Source: Fodinibacter luteus (GTDB lineage: Bacteria; Actinomycetota; Actinomycetes; Actinomycetales; Dermatophilaceae). Taken from it: DNA of 64,000 nt. The number at the start of each line of letters is the position of its first letter. Within the stretch, counting starts at the first letter, position 1. The stretch spans positions 248,001-312,000 of the forward strand of contig NZ_BAABGM010000015.1 in assembly GCF_039541575.1 (NCBI RefSeq), in the 5' to 3' direction. Position numbers and translations under genes: made by a program. The notes under the pieces are model-generated. The model did not search any database. It had not been told where the DNA came from and saw nothing but the letters and a program-made list of their open reading frames with translations. This document shows, one piece after another, positions 1 through 8,217 of the stretch.

Positions 1-24
1 CGCCGGGTGGGTGATGTGCACCGG

Positions 25-1653
25 TCAGCCCATGTGTGGGTAGGTGTGGTTCGTCGGCGGGACGAAGTTCTCCTTGATGGAGCGCACCGAGGTCCAGCGC
101 AGGAGGTTCGCGGCCGAGCCCGCCTTGTCGTTGGTGCCCGAGGCGCGGCCGCCGCCGAAGGGCTGCTGGCCGACGACGGCGCCGGTCGGCTTGTCGTTGA
201 CGTAGAAGTTGCCGGCGGCGAAGCGCAGCCGGTGGGTGGCGTCCGCGATGGCCGCCCGGTCCTGCGCGATGACCGCGCCGGTGAGGGCGTACGGGGCGAA
301 CGACTCCATCTGCTCGAGCACCTTCGAGTACTGCCGGTCGGGGTAGACGTGCACGGCGAGGATCGGGCCGAAGTACTCGGTCGCGAACATCTCGTCGGTC
401 GGGTCGCTGCTCTCGACGACGGTCGGTCGCACGAAGTACCCGACCGAGTCGTCGTAGGTGCCGCCCGCGACGACGTCGAGGTGGCTCGTCGCGTGGGCCC
501 GGTCGATGGCGGCCTTGTGCCTGGCGAACGCCCGGTCGTCGATGACGGCGCCCATGAAGTTCGACAGGTCGGTGACATCACCCATGGCGAGGCCGTTCGT
601 CAGCTCGACGAGGTCGCCCTTGATCTGCCGCCACAACGAGCGAGGCACGTAGGCGCGCGAGGCGGCCGAGCACTTCTGGCCCTGGTACTCGAAGGCGCCG
701 CGGATGAGCGCGGTGCGCAGCACGTCGGGGTCGGCGCTCGGGTGGGCGAGCACGAAGTCCTTGCCCCCCGTCTCGCCGACGATGCGCGGGTAGTGGCGGT
801 AGGTCGTGAGGCTCGACCCGATCTGCTGCCACAGGCCCTGGAACACCGCGGTCGAGCCGGTGAAGTGCAGCCCTGCGAACTCCGGGTGCCCGAGCACAAC
901 CTCCGAGACCTCGCGGCCGTGGCCGGTGACCATGTTGACGACGCCGGGCGGCATCCCGGCCTCCTCGAGCAGCTCCATCGTCAGCTGTGCGGCGAGCTGC
1001 TGGGAGTGCGAGGGCTTCCACACGACGGTGTTGCCCATGAGGGCGGGTGCCGTCGGGAGGTTGCCCGCGATCGCGGTGAAGTTGAAGGGCGTGATGGCGT
1101 AGACGAAGCCCTCGAGGGAGCGGTAGTCGCTGCGGTTCCACAGGCCGCGCGAGTTGGCCGGGGGCTGCTCCTCGATGATCTGGCGGGCGAAGTGCACGTT
1201 GAAGCGCCAGAAGTCGATGAGCTCGCACGCGGCGTCGATCTCCGCCTGGTATGCCGTCTTGCTCTGTCCCAGCATCGTCGCGGCGTTGATCCGAGCTCGC
1301 CACGGGCCGGCGAGCAGGTCAGCGGCCTTGAGCAGGACCGCGGCGCGGTCGTCGAAGGACAGGTCCCGCCACGCCGGCGCGGCGGTCATCGCCGCGTCGA
1401 TCGCCGCGGCCGCGTCGCCCTTGGTGGCTCCACGGGTCACGGCGAGCACCTTGCGGTGGGCGTGCGGCTGGCGCACCTCGATGCGCTCGCCCTTTCCGGC
1501 AACGCGCCGGCCGCCGATGGTGTGCGGGAGGTCGCGCCGGTCCGCGGCGAGCTCGGCGAGGGCCACCTCGAGGCGGGCCCGCTCGGGGGTGCCCGGGGCG
1601 TAGTCGAGCACGGGCTCGTTCGTCGGGGTGGGCACGTGCGTCACAGCGTCCAT
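25..1653 (-). CDS. pruA: L-glutamate gamma-semialdehyde dehydrogenase (P5C dehydrogenase)
   Basis: Oxidises glutamate-5-semialdehyde (from pyrroline-5-carboxylate) to glutamate with NAD+, the second step of cytosolic proline degradation. The 542-residue product matches the stand-alone PruA type, about 540 residues, not fused to proline dehydrogenase. Visible: the aldehyde dehydrogenase NAD fold with ITPFNFTAIAGNLP near residue 187, GETGGKD with the general base Glu near 294, and the catalytic Cys near 328 in QGQKCSAAS. The open frame extends 24 codons further upstream, but the ATG at 1653 has a GAGGAG ribosome site in front and gives the family-like N-terminus MDAVTHVPTP. It is 105 bp from the next gene upstream and probably has its own promoter. 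No putA-like proline dehydrogenase is in the window. Confident call. Confidence 0.95.
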   Translation of the reverse strand: MDAVTHVPTPTNEPVLDYAPGTPERARLEVALAELAADRRDLPHTIGGRRVAGKGERIEVRQPHAHRKVLAVTRGATKGDAAAAIDAAMTAAPAWRDLSFDDRAAVLLKAADLLAGPWRARINAATMLGQSKTAYQAEIDAACELIDFWRFNVHFARQIIEEQPPANSRGLWNRSDYRSLEGFVYAITPFNFTAIAGNLPTAPALMGNTVVWKPSHSQQLAAQLTMELLEEAGMPPGVVNMVTGHGREVSEVVLGHPEFAGLHFTGSTAVFQGLWQQIGSSLTTYRHYPRIVGETGGKDFVLAHPSADPDVLRTALIRGAFEYQGQKCSAASRAYVPRSLWRQIKGDLVELTNGLAMGDVTDLSNFMGAVIDDRAFARHKAAIDRAHATSHLDVVAGGTYDDSVGYFVRPTVVESSDPTDEMFATEYFGPILAVHVYPDRQYSKVLEQMESFAPYALTGAVIAQDRAAIADATHRLRFAAGNFYVNDKPTGAVVGQQPFGGGRASGTNDKAGSAANLLRWTSVRSIKENFVPPTNHTYPHMG

Positions 1654-1758
1654 GCGGGGGCTCCTCGCTTCGGTCACGGCGTCGGGATCACCCCCACTCT
1701 TCCGTCGCGCGTTCCCCCCGTGCAACCTCTTGCGAGAGTCCGCACCGCGCTCTGGGCG

Positions 1759-2184
1759 TCACCCGACGAGGGCGCGGACCTGCGCGAGCTCGGTGACGTC
1801 GTACCAGAGCAGGTCGGTCGGCTCGCTCGCGCCCGGCTCCTCGTCGACGTGGAAGGAGACGACCCGACGGCGGTCGACGGGGGCCGACAGGCGCACCCGC
1901 GAGGGCACGTCCGGCGAGGTTGGGTGCAGCACGGTCGAGGCGTCGACGTCCGCGGCGGCGACGACCCGGCGCCGGATGCCCCCCTCGGTCAGCCCGACCG
2001 CCTCGAGGGTGGCGGCGACCCAAGCGGCGTGCTCGAGCTCCTCCTCGTCGGTCACGAGACCCGGGCGACCGAGCGCGGGCGTCACGGCGTGGGCGTCGAG
2101 GGGCGCCGGGCCCAGCGGCTCGCCGTCGGCGAGGGCGGCGAGGTCCGCGGACGTGAGGGGGAGGTAGACCCGGGCGAGCGGCAT
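1759..2184 (-). CDS. DUF6912-type conserved actinobacterial protein
   Basis: A 141-residue soluble protein beginning MPLARVYLPLTSADLAAL, with no signal peptide or membrane span. The opening pattern (R-V-Y-x-P-L-T followed by L-x-x-L), the central EELEHAAW and the closing LLWYDVTEL fit the actinobacterial family I know as DUF6912. No catalytic motif is evident and the function is unknown. It follows the acyltransferase gene by 21 bp on the same strand, so the two are probably co-transcribed. In M. tuberculosis a similar conserved hypothetical lies in the Rv3230-Rv3235 stretch close to WS/DGAT genes, which agrees with this context. The family name is from memory; the gene itself is well supported. 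Confidence 0.75.
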   Translation of the reverse strand: MPLARVYLPLTSADLAALADGEPLGPAPLDAHAVTPALGRPGLVTDEEELEHAAWVAATLEAVGLTEGGIRRRVVAAADVDASTVLHPTSPDVPSRVRLSAPVDRRRVVSFHVDEEPGASEPTDLLWYDVTELAQVRALVG

Positions 2185-2205
2185 ACCGGCTCCTGTCTGT
2201 CGGGG

Positions 2206-3636
2206 TCAGCGGGTGCCGACGCGAGGGGCCTCGAGCAGCTCATGGAGGGCGTCGACGACGCCGCGCCCGAGGACGTCGGCGTCGGGCATGGCGTCGCGGT
2301 CGGCGTACAGCCCGTAGTAGACACCGCCGTCGTAGCTCGTGAGCCCGATCGAGAGCGCCTGCCCGCGGCCGAGCGGGGTGACGGGGTAGGTCGAGACCAT
2401 CCGGGCACCGGCCGCGTAGAGCGGGGTCTGCGGGCCGGGCACGTTGGTGATGACGACGTTGTACAGCCGCTTCGAGACCATCCCCCCGAGCCGGGCGCCG
2501 AGGGCGTGCATCGTCGGGGGCGCGAACCCGCCGAGGCCGGCCAGCGTGTCGGCGGACACGGCCCGCCCCGATCCGCCCTCCATCTGCTGGCGCATCGAGA
2601 AGGCGATCTGGTGCAGCCGCATCGACGGGCCCGGCTCCCCGACGGGCAGGTCGACGAAGCAGGCGGTCATCTGCGCGCCGGTCGGGGGGTCCTCCCCGGA
2701 GTGCACCGATACCGGCACCATGGCGCGGATCGTCGTGCCGGGGTAGACGGACTCGCCGCGGGTGAGCAACCACGAGCGGAACGCCCCGGCGATCGTCGCG
2801 AGGATGACGTCGTTGACGGTGACCTCGTCGGCGAAGGACCCCTGGCCCAGGCGGGTGCGCACGGTGCGGTAGTCGTCGAGGTCGGTGCCGACCATGACGT
2901 AGCGGCGGGCCCGGCCGACCGTGGCGTTGAGCGGCGACTCGGGGGCGGGCCGGGCGGACACGCGGGCGATCGTCGACAGCACGTCGCCGGCGACGGTCGC
3001 GACCTTGCCGATGGTCTTGCCGACGTCGGCGATGCCGTGCTGCACCGTCTCGACGACCTGGCTCGGGGTGCGCACCGCCTCGGTGAGGGCCCCGACGACG
3101 AGCTCGACTCCCCCCGGCTCGGGCCGGGCCCGCCACGCCGTGTGGATGCCGTCGACACCGGTCGGGTTGCCGTCGACGAGGACGTTGCCGATGTCGACCG
3201 CGCTGATGCCGTCGACGAGGCTGTGGTGGCTCTTCGTGATGATGGCGAACCGGTCCTCGGCGAGGCCCTCGACGAGGTAGACCTCCCACAGCGGGCGCGA
3301 CCGGTCGAGCGGGCGCGGCTGGATCCGGGCGACGAGCTCCTCGAGCTGCTCGTCGGAACCCGGGCGCGGCAGGGCGCTGCGGCGCACGTGGTAGCTCATG
3401 TCGAAGTGCTTGTCGTCGACCCACACCGGGTTGGCCAGGCCGCCCGGGACGGTCTTGATCCGCTGGCGGTAGCGGGGGACGTGCGCGATGCGCTCGCTGA
3501 TGAGGGTGACGAGGCTCTCGTAGTCGAAGCCCCGGGCGGGGGCGTCGAACACCATGACGGAGCCGACGTGCATCGGGGTCGCCGCGTCCTCGAGGTGCAG
3601 GAACGAGGTGTCCAGGGAGCTCAACCGGTCTGCCAC
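2206..3636 (-). CDS. Wax ester synthase/diacylglycerol acyltransferase (WS/DGAT family)
   Basis: Transfers acyl groups from acyl-CoA to diacylglycerol or a fatty alcohol to make triacylglycerol or wax ester storage lipid at the membrane surface. The 476-residue length is typical of the bacterial WS/DGAT family. The N-terminal MADRLSSLDTSFLHLEDAAT is the usual family start, and the catalytic HHxxxDG motif is intact as HHSLVDG at residues 137-143. The C-terminal half holds the family's conserved NVPGPQTPLYAAGARM segment. It lies 12 bp behind the CpaE-like gene and 21 bp before the DUF6912 gene, in one minus-strand run. WS/DGAT genes (Rv3233c, Rv3234c) also lie near Rv3235 and secA1 in M. tuberculosis. 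Substrate preference cannot be read from the sequence. Confidence 0.92.
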   Translation of the reverse strand: MADRLSSLDTSFLHLEDAATPMHVGSVMVFDAPARGFDYESLVTLISERIAHVPRYRQRIKTVPGGLANPVWVDDKHFDMSYHVRRSALPRPGSDEQLEELVARIQPRPLDRSRPLWEVYLVEGLAEDRFAIITKSHHSLVDGISAVDIGNVLVDGNPTGVDGIHTAWRARPEPGGVELVVGALTEAVRTPSQVVETVQHGIADVGKTIGKVATVAGDVLSTIARVSARPAPESPLNATVGRARRYVMVGTDLDDYRTVRTRLGQGSFADEVTVNDVILATIAGAFRSWLLTRGESVYPGTTIRAMVPVSVHSGEDPPTGAQMTACFVDLPVGEPGPSMRLHQIAFSMRQQMEGGSGRAVSADTLAGLGGFAPPTMHALGARLGGMVSKRLYNVVITNVPGPQTPLYAAGARMVSTYPVTPLGRGQALSIGLTSYDGGVYYGLYADRDAMPDADVLGRGVVDALHELLEAPRVGTR

Positions 3637-3648
3637 GGGCCTATCGTG

Positions 3649-5154
3649 TCAGACCGCCGCTCGCCGTCCCGGGGGGGTCGGGAGCCCCGGGATCGCGCCG
3701 GCCCGGCGCCCGGGCGTGGCGGGCTTCCCGGCGGAGGCGCGGCGCCGCCCGCGGGACCGGCTGGGGCGCGGCATCCGGGGGTCGAGGGCGGCGGCGAGGT
3801 CGGCCAGCGAGAGGGTGAGCGGGTGCTGCGGGGCGACCTCGGGGAGGGCGCGGCCGGCGAGGAGGGCCTCGTCGCACTCGTCGGGCGCCCACGGGAGGAA
3901 CCGCACCTCCTCCATCCCGGCGAAGCGCCCGAGGACGTCGGCGATGGCACGCTCGGGCCGTCGACCGGCGACCGAGGAGCGGACCTTGTTGACGACGACC
4001 GTGGGTCGCGGCGACGGGATGACCGCGACGTCCTGGACGGCACGGACGAGCCGCTGGAGCCCCACGGGGTCCGCGGCGCCGACGATGACGAGCTGGTCGG
4101 CCACCTCGAGCGCGGTGAGGGTGGCCGCGTTGCGGCGCGGGGCGGCCGTGTCGTAGCTGAGCTCCTCGTCGTCCTCGACGGCGAACCCGACGTCGACGAC
4201 GACGTGGTCGACGACGCCCCGGGACAGCCTGAGGACGTCCTCGACCGCGGCGGCGCGCAGCTCGGGCCACCGCTCGGCCTTGGGCAGCCCGGTGAGCACC
4301 CGCAGCCCGGGCACGACCTCAGGGGCGACCCGGGCCAGCCCTGCGACGTCGAGGGCGCCCTGCTCGGAGGCACGCGCAGCGGCGGCGACCCCGGGCGCCT
4401 CGTCGACGAGGCCGAGCACCTGGGCGACGCTCGCACCCCACGTGTCGAGGTCGACGAGCAGGGTGCGCACTCCGCCGGCAGCGAGGTGGGCAGCGAGCGC
4501 GACGGCGACGGTCGTGCGGCCCGGCGCGCCGGTCGGCCCCCAGACGACGGTGACCGGCGTCGGCAGCTCGGGGGCGCCGTCGACGTGCTCACCGAAGCCG
4601 TCTTCGTGCCCACCGGAGCCGTCGGCGTCGTCACCGGAGCCGTCGTCGGCAGGGTGGGAGTCTCGGCCGGGTGCGCCGGACGTCGGGATGCCGGGCCGGC
4701 CGAGGGGGTCGTGGCCCCCTCCCCACGAACGGCCACCCGACCGGAGGCCGGCCACGCCACCCGCGAGAGCGTCCGGCTCGCCACCCCGCTCCTCCACCGG
4801 CGCGCCGGAGACCAGCCCGGTGAGGGCGGCGGCGACGTCGAGCGGCTCGTCCCCCGGGCCGAGCAGCACGCTCACGCCGAGCTGGCGCAGGCGCCGCTCG
4901 CCGTCCTCGTCACCGGGCCCGACGAGCCCGGCGACCCGCACCCCGTGGCCCGCGAGGTGGCGCAGGGCGTCGCGGTCGAGGCCCCGCAGGTCCGGCGAGA
5001 CGACCGCCACGCGGGCGGCCCCGGCCGCGCCGGCCGACAGCAGCTCGGCGACGTCGGCGCAGCGTCGGACGAGGACGACGTCGGGCGCCGCCTCGAGGGC
5101 CCGGACGAACTCCGCCTCGAAGCGGTGCGTGAGGGCGGCGAGGACACTCGTCAC
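3649..5154 (-). CDS. CpaE/MinD-like ATPase with variant Walker A
   Basis: A 501-residue protein with two parts: an N-terminal receiver-like region (about 1-115, without a clear phosphoacceptor constellation), a low-complexity Gly/Asp/His linker (about 120-198), then a MinD/ParA-type ATPase domain. The deviant Walker A reads GPTGAPGRTT (206-215) where canonical KGGxGKTT would stand; the Lys before the hydroxyl residues is Arg, so nucleotide binding may be altered. The later segments VVVNKV and DTWGASVAQVLGL fit the fold. The last 30 residues are Arg/Pro-rich and basic. Its start overlaps the stop of the SAF/CpaB-like gene by 4 bp (ATGA), so the two are translationally coupled. No TadA ATPase or pilin lies nearby, so its partner is unclear; the true Tad CpaE is at 28,542-29,711. 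Confidence 0.8.
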   Translation of the reverse strand: MTSVLAALTHRFEAEFVRALEAAPDVVLVRRCADVAELLSAGAAGAARVAVVSPDLRGLDRDALRHLAGHGVRVAGLVGPGDEDGERRLRQLGVSVLLGPGDEPLDVAAALTGLVSGAPVEERGGEPDALAGGVAGLRSGGRSWGGGHDPLGRPGIPTSGAPGRDSHPADDGSGDDADGSGGHEDGFGEHVDGAPELPTPVTVVWGPTGAPGRTTVAVALAAHLAAGGVRTLLVDLDTWGASVAQVLGLVDEAPGVAAAARASEQGALDVAGLARVAPEVVPGLRVLTGLPKAERWPELRAAAVEDVLRLSRGVVDHVVVDVGFAVEDDEELSYDTAAPRRNAATLTALEVADQLVIVGAADPVGLQRLVRAVQDVAVIPSPRPTVVVNKVRSSVAGRRPERAIADVLGRFAGMEEVRFLPWAPDECDEALLAGRALPEVAPQHPLTLSLADLAAALDPRMPRPSRSRGRRRASAGKPATPGRRAGAIPGLPTPPGRRAAV

Positions 5155-5822
5155 GACGCGGCCGCCATGACGCCGCCGGGCACGGGGACGAGCGTGATCC
5201 TCGCCCCGAGGTCGACGTCCGCGACGAGGTCGCGCACCGACTCCCGGGGCACCATGACGTGCACGGCCCGGGTCTCGGCCGAACCCCCGAGCACACCCTC
5301 GTCACCCGCGACGCGCACGACGGACACCGCCTCGAGCGCGCGCTCGGGGCCGGCATACGTGGGCAGCCCGACCGTCGTGCCGGGCTCCGGGCGGTTGACG
5401 TAGACGTCGACGACGGAGCCGGCCGACAGCGCGGACGCGGACGTCGCGTCGACGAGGAGCGCGACCTGCTGCACGCCCACGGCATCCGACCCACCGACCG
5501 CCGCCGCGGGGATGAGCTCGCCGGGGCGCAGACCGCGCAGGGACCAGGTGTCGTGCGCGACGGGGCGGTCGGCGGGCAGGTACGCGGCGGCGCCGTCGCC
5601 GATGAGCACGTCGACCCGCACGAGGTCGGCCTCGGTGAGCCGCTGCCCGGGCGCGACCTGCCCCTTGGCGGCGTACACCGGCACGCGGTCGTCGGCCCGC
5701 GCGACGACGACCGAGCCGAGGACGGTCGAGACGAGCACGAGCAGGACCCCGACGAGCAGGCGCGAGTCGCGCCACGACGGGGACCGCAGCCGCGAGGCGG
5801 TGGAGGTCGGCAGGTCAGTCAT
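5151..5822 (-). CDS. SAF-domain protein, CpaB/RcpC-like
   Basis: A 223-residue protein with one N-terminal membrane span (about residues 20-42, LLVGVLLVLVSTVLGSVVVA) followed by a SAF domain (VPVYAAKGQVAPGQRLTEADLV onward) and an extracytoplasmic C-terminal part. In Tad systems CpaB/RcpC sits between the inner-membrane motor and the envelope; here it is paired only with a CpaE-like protein. The start at 5822 (MTDLPTST) was chosen over an in-frame start 24 codons upstream because that extension is Pro/Gly/Ser-rich and atypical. The gene is divergent from the HTH gene at 5954, with about 130 bp for both promoters. Domain assignment is firm; the role is inferred. Confidence 0.8.
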   Translation of the reverse strand: MTDLPTSTASRLRSPSWRDSRLLVGVLLVLVSTVLGSVVVARADDRVPVYAAKGQVAPGQRLTEADLVRVDVLIGDGAAAYLPADRPVAHDTWSLRGLRPGELIPAAAVGGSDAVGVQQVALLVDATSASALSAGSVVDVYVNRPEPGTTVGLPTYAGPERALEAVSVVRVAGDEGVLGGSAETRAVHVMVPRESVRDLVADVDLGARITLVPVPGGVMAAAS

Positions 5823-5953
5823 GGGCCCCGATTGTGGTGCAGGAGTCCTCGGCTCGCCTCCCGAGCGGCTGCCGCCTGTGGAGACGCGCGCCACGCGCCG
5901 TGCCTGTGGACGACGGGGGCTCTCGTGTCGGCGTCGGGTGGCACACTGACGTC

Positions 5954-6193
5954 GTGGCCCGCCGCTTCCTCCCGCTCACCGAGGTCTCCGAGATCCTCGA
6001 CATCTCGGCGGCCCAGGCCTACGCGCTCGTCCGCAGCGGCGACCTGCCCGCCATCAAGGTCGGTGGCCGGGGCCAGTGGCGCATCGAGACCGTCGAGCTC
6101 GAGGCCTACATCCAGCGCATGTACGCCGAGACCCGCGAGCTCGTGAGCACCCGCACCGACCGCACCGACGACGCCGAGACGCACGACACGTGA
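5954..6193 (+). CDS. Excisionase/BldC-type helix-turn-helix protein
   Basis: A 79-residue DNA-binding protein of the MerR/excisionase-like HTH_17 family. The sequence RFLPLTEVSEILDISAAQ then AYALVRSGDLPAIKVGG, GQWRI and LEAYI gives the winged HTH: recognition helix around AQAYALVRSG and wing around KVGGRGQWRI. The GTG start at 5954 places the HTH at the extreme N-terminus, as usual; the open frame runs 40 codons further upstream but with unstructured Arg/Pro-rich sequence. Such proteins are widespread single-copy regulators in Actinobacteria and need not mark a prophage; no integrase is near. Targets are unknown; divergence from the SAF/CpaE genes makes them a candidate. Confidence 0.82.
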   Translation: MARRFLPLTEVSEILDISAAQAYALVRSGDLPAIKVGGRGQWRIETVELEAYIQRMYAETRELVSTRTDRTDDAETHDT

Positions 6194-6229
6194 CACAACG
6201 CTGCCGCCCCGTGGCCGCGGGGCCCCGCC

Positions 6230-6781
6230 TCAGCGCCTCGCCTCCACCGCCACCACGGCACCGAACGGCAGGGTCGTCACGGCCGTGACGTTCTCGCGGC
6301 GGCGCGGCACACCCTCCGCATGCTCGGCGACGTCGAGGTGGTCGGCTCCGACCGCGTCGATCGTGCCGACGACCGCTGCGCCGCCACCCACGAGTGACAC
6401 CGCGACGGTGGCCCGGTCGCGGGACAGCGCCCGGAGCGCGTAGCCGAGCCCGAACCGCCGCGCCGGCCGACCCGGTTCCGCGTGCGACGCGAGGGCGGTG
6501 ACGGTCACGACGGATGCCGTCGGCACGAGCAGCTCGCGCCCGCCCACGCGCCCGCGCACGAGCAGCCAACCGTCGCCGAGGTCCTCGAGGTCACCGTTGA
6601 CGCGGCGGCCGTCGAGGAGCCCCAGGCGCACGTCGCCGCCCACCGCTGCTTCGAGCCGGGCACAGAGCGTCACGAGTGCTCGCTCGCGCCGGGTCCGCTC
6701 GGCGACCTCGTCGTCGAGCTCGCGCCGTTCCTCGGCCGCCAGCTGGCCCTCCAGGTCCGCGAACAACCCCTCCCACCGCAT
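6230..6781 (-). CDS. Conserved actinobacterial protein of unknown function
   Basis: A 183-residue soluble protein. The N-terminal third is highly charged (LAAEERRELDDEVAERTRRE), probably a helical segment; the rest is beta-rich, with two short repeats of similar layout: VRLGLLDGRRVNGDLEDLGDGW and, later, VVGTIDAVGADHLDVAEH, each reading like a small barrel that ends in a D-x-L/W pattern. No catalytic motif. I do not recognise a named family. The ATG at 6781 is preferred to a GTG two codons upstream because a TAGGCT -10-like box lies 6 bp before it, which would give a leaderless message. It is transcribed divergently from the LysM gene. Confidence 0.65.
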   Translation of the reverse strand: MRWEGLFADLEGQLAAEERRELDDEVAERTRRERALVTLCARLEAAVGGDVRLGLLDGRRVNGDLEDLGDGWLLVRGRVGGRELLVPTASVVTVTALASHAEPGRPARRFGLGYALRALSRDRATVAVSLVGGGAAVVGTIDAVGADHLDVAEHAEGVPRRRENVTAVTTLPFGAVVAVEARR

Positions 6782-6787
6782 GTCCAC

Positions 6788-6793
6788 AGCCTA
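6788..6793 (-). promoter_or_regulatory. Putative -10 box for the 6230-6781 gene
   Basis: Read on the minus strand this is TAGGCT, matching the actinobacterial TANNNT -10 consensus, with 6 bp between it and the ATG at 6781. Transcription would begin on or next to the start codon, so the mRNA would be leaderless. No good -35 is visible at 16-18 bp. Confidence 0.4.
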
Positions 6794-6804
6794 GGACGTC
6801 CGGG

Positions 6805-6833
6805 TTGCGGCCCTCGAGACCAGCACATACGTT
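6805..6833 (+). promoter_or_regulatory. Sigma-A-type promoter for the LysM gene
   Basis: A TTGCGG -35 box (6805-6810), a 17-bp spacer and a TACGTT -10 box (6828-6833) stand directly before the ATG at 6841. The expected start point is 6840-6841, so the message is predicted to be leaderless, which is common in Actinobacteria and agrees with the lack of a ribosome site. Confidence 0.5.
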
Positions 6834-6840
6834 CATCCGC

Positions 6841-7605
6841 ATGAATTCGACGGTAAACAGCATCAAACGATCCCGAATCGCCTTTCGGAGCGCTCTCGCA
6901 CTCACCGTCGCCTGCCTCTTCGCGTCGTGGCTGTGGCGCGTGGTGGCCGGTGTGGCGGACCGGCTCAGCTTGGGCGCGCCACCGGATGCCGCCGAGCTCG
7001 TCACCGGCGTGGCCGCCGCGGCCGCGCTGGCCGGCCTGGGCTGGCTCGCGCTCGGGATCGTCCTCGAGCTCGTCGCCCTCGTACCGGGGTCCGTCGGCCG
7101 CGGGGCTCGGTCGGTGACCGAGGCGCTGACACCCCGGCTCGTGCGCCGCAGCCTGGGAGCCCTCCTGGGACTCGGGGTCGTGGCGGGGCTCGCCCCGGGC
7201 ACCTCCCTCGCCGCACCAGCCCCAGCCAAAGCCGTCGCGACCGCTCCGTTGCCCGACCCCGGCTTCCGGCCGCTTCCCGACCCCGGCTGGTCGACACCGG
7301 ATGCCGTCACGCCCGCCACCGGGTGGGTGCCCGCAGTGCCCCCGGTGCGGCCGCAGCCGGACGTGCGGGTGCTGAGCGGCGCACCGCGAGAAACCGACCT
7401 CGCGCCCGCGGACGTCGTCGTCACCCGCGGTGACTCGCTGTGGTCGATCGCCTCGCGGCACCTCGGCCCCGGGGCCACCGACGCGGAGGTCGCCGAGGCG
7501 TGGCCGGCGTGGTTCGAGGCGAACCGGCATGTCATCGGCGCCGACCCGGACCTGCTCCTTCCCGGTCAGGTGCTGCGCGCGCCCGACCCAGCGAGCGCCT
7601 CGTGA
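6841..7605 (+). CDS. Membrane-anchored LysM domain protein
   Basis: A 254-residue protein. Hydrophobic segments near residues 14-33, 49-72 and 105-125 anchor it. A Pro-rich linker (with PLPDPGFRPLPDPGW, an internal repeat) leads to a C-terminal LysM-like domain: VVTRGDSLWSIASRHLGPGA, then WFEANRHVIGADPDLLLPGQVL, near residues 185-245. LysM domains bind N-acetylglucosamine-containing glycans such as peptidoglycan; no hydrolase domain accompanies it. ATG at 6841 was chosen because a promoter points right at it; the longer open frame upstream is Arg/Pro-rich. Its GTGA overlap with the next gene implies co-translation. A cell-wall role is inferred. Confidence 0.82.
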   Translation: MNSTVNSIKRSRIAFRSALALTVACLFASWLWRVVAGVADRLSLGAPPDAAELVTGVAAAAALAGLGWLALGIVLELVALVPGSVGRGARSVTEALTPRLVRRSLGALLGLGVVAGLAPGTSLAAPAPAKAVATAPLPDPGFRPLPDPGWSTPDAVTPATGWVPAVPPVRPQPDVRVLSGAPRETDLAPADVVVTRGDSLWSIASRHLGPGATDAEVAEAWPAWFEANRHVIGADPDLLLPGQVLRAPDPASAS

Positions 7606-8144
7606 GCGGCGGAACCCTCCGCGTCGTGGGACCGCCGCGTGCCCTCCCGCCGCCGATCTCCCTCGAAGAGGCGGTTCGCCGCTCCCGCGAGGCCCTCGAG
7701 GCGCGCGAGGGTCGCGCGGGCTACGTCCAGGACGCGCTGGCGGTGGACTTCGCCGAAGCCTCCGACGAGCAGCTCTTCGGGCCGCAACGAACCATCCGCG
7801 CAGACCTGCCCGACCCGACCGTGTGGGCGGGGCGCATCACCCGGGCGCTGCTCGAGGTCATGACGGGAGTCCGTCCCGCCCCGCAGGTCGTGCGCTGGAC
7901 CACTCCCGAGGTGTACGCGGTCGTCGCCCGGCGCAGCGCGCTCGTCGCGCGGCGGGTGGCCGAGGGCAACGCGCCGCGGCGGCGCCCCCGGGTGACGGTG
8001 GTCCGGGTGCGGGTGTGCGAGCCGGCGGACGGCGTCGCCGAGGCCGCGGTCGTCGTGCACGACGGCACGACGGTGCGGGCGGTCGCCGTCCGGCTCGTCG
8101 GCCAGGACGGGAAGTGGCGGGTCAGTGCGCTCCAGATCGGCTGA
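7602..8144 (+). CDS. Rv3235-like (DUF6459-type) protein
   Basis: A 180-residue protein without membrane segments. Its GTG start overlaps the stop of the LysM gene (GTGA), so it is translationally coupled. The core TIRADLPDPTVWAGRITRAL followed by LLEVMTGVRPAPQVVRWTTP and the closing VAVRLVGQDGKWRVSALQIG match the actinobacterial Rv3235 family, a conserved protein near secA1 in M. tuberculosis; here secA also lies a few kb away. The C-terminal portion (VVRVRVCEPADGVAEAAVVV) resembles a small beta-sheet fold of the NTF2-like type. Function unknown. Family assignment from remembered conserved patterns and synteny. Confidence 0.75.
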   Translation: MSGGTLRVVGPPRALPPPISLEEAVRRSREALEAREGRAGYVQDALAVDFAEASDEQLFGPQRTIRADLPDPTVWAGRITRALLEVMTGVRPAPQVVRWTTPEVYAVVARRSALVARRVAEGNAPRRRPRVTVVRVRVCEPADGVAEAAVVVHDGTTVRAVAVRLVGQDGKWRVSALQIG

Positions 8145-8217
8145 GCCAGCAGGTGACGGCCCGCCATCGGTCGGTCATCGCTATCGTGGGATATCACGGA
8201 CATCAGGAGGGTGCGAC

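Noticed and set aside
7..5403. A 1,798-codon open frame on the plus strand
   Set aside because: It is antisense to pruA, the acyltransferase, and the CpaE/CpaB-like genes. Its translation is low-complexity Arg/Gly/Val, and every gene on the minus strand has family motifs.
5954..6193. Phage excisionase as a sign of a prophage
   Set aside because: No integrase, phage genes or att-like repeats nearby; this HTH type is a common chromosomal regulator in Actinobacteria.
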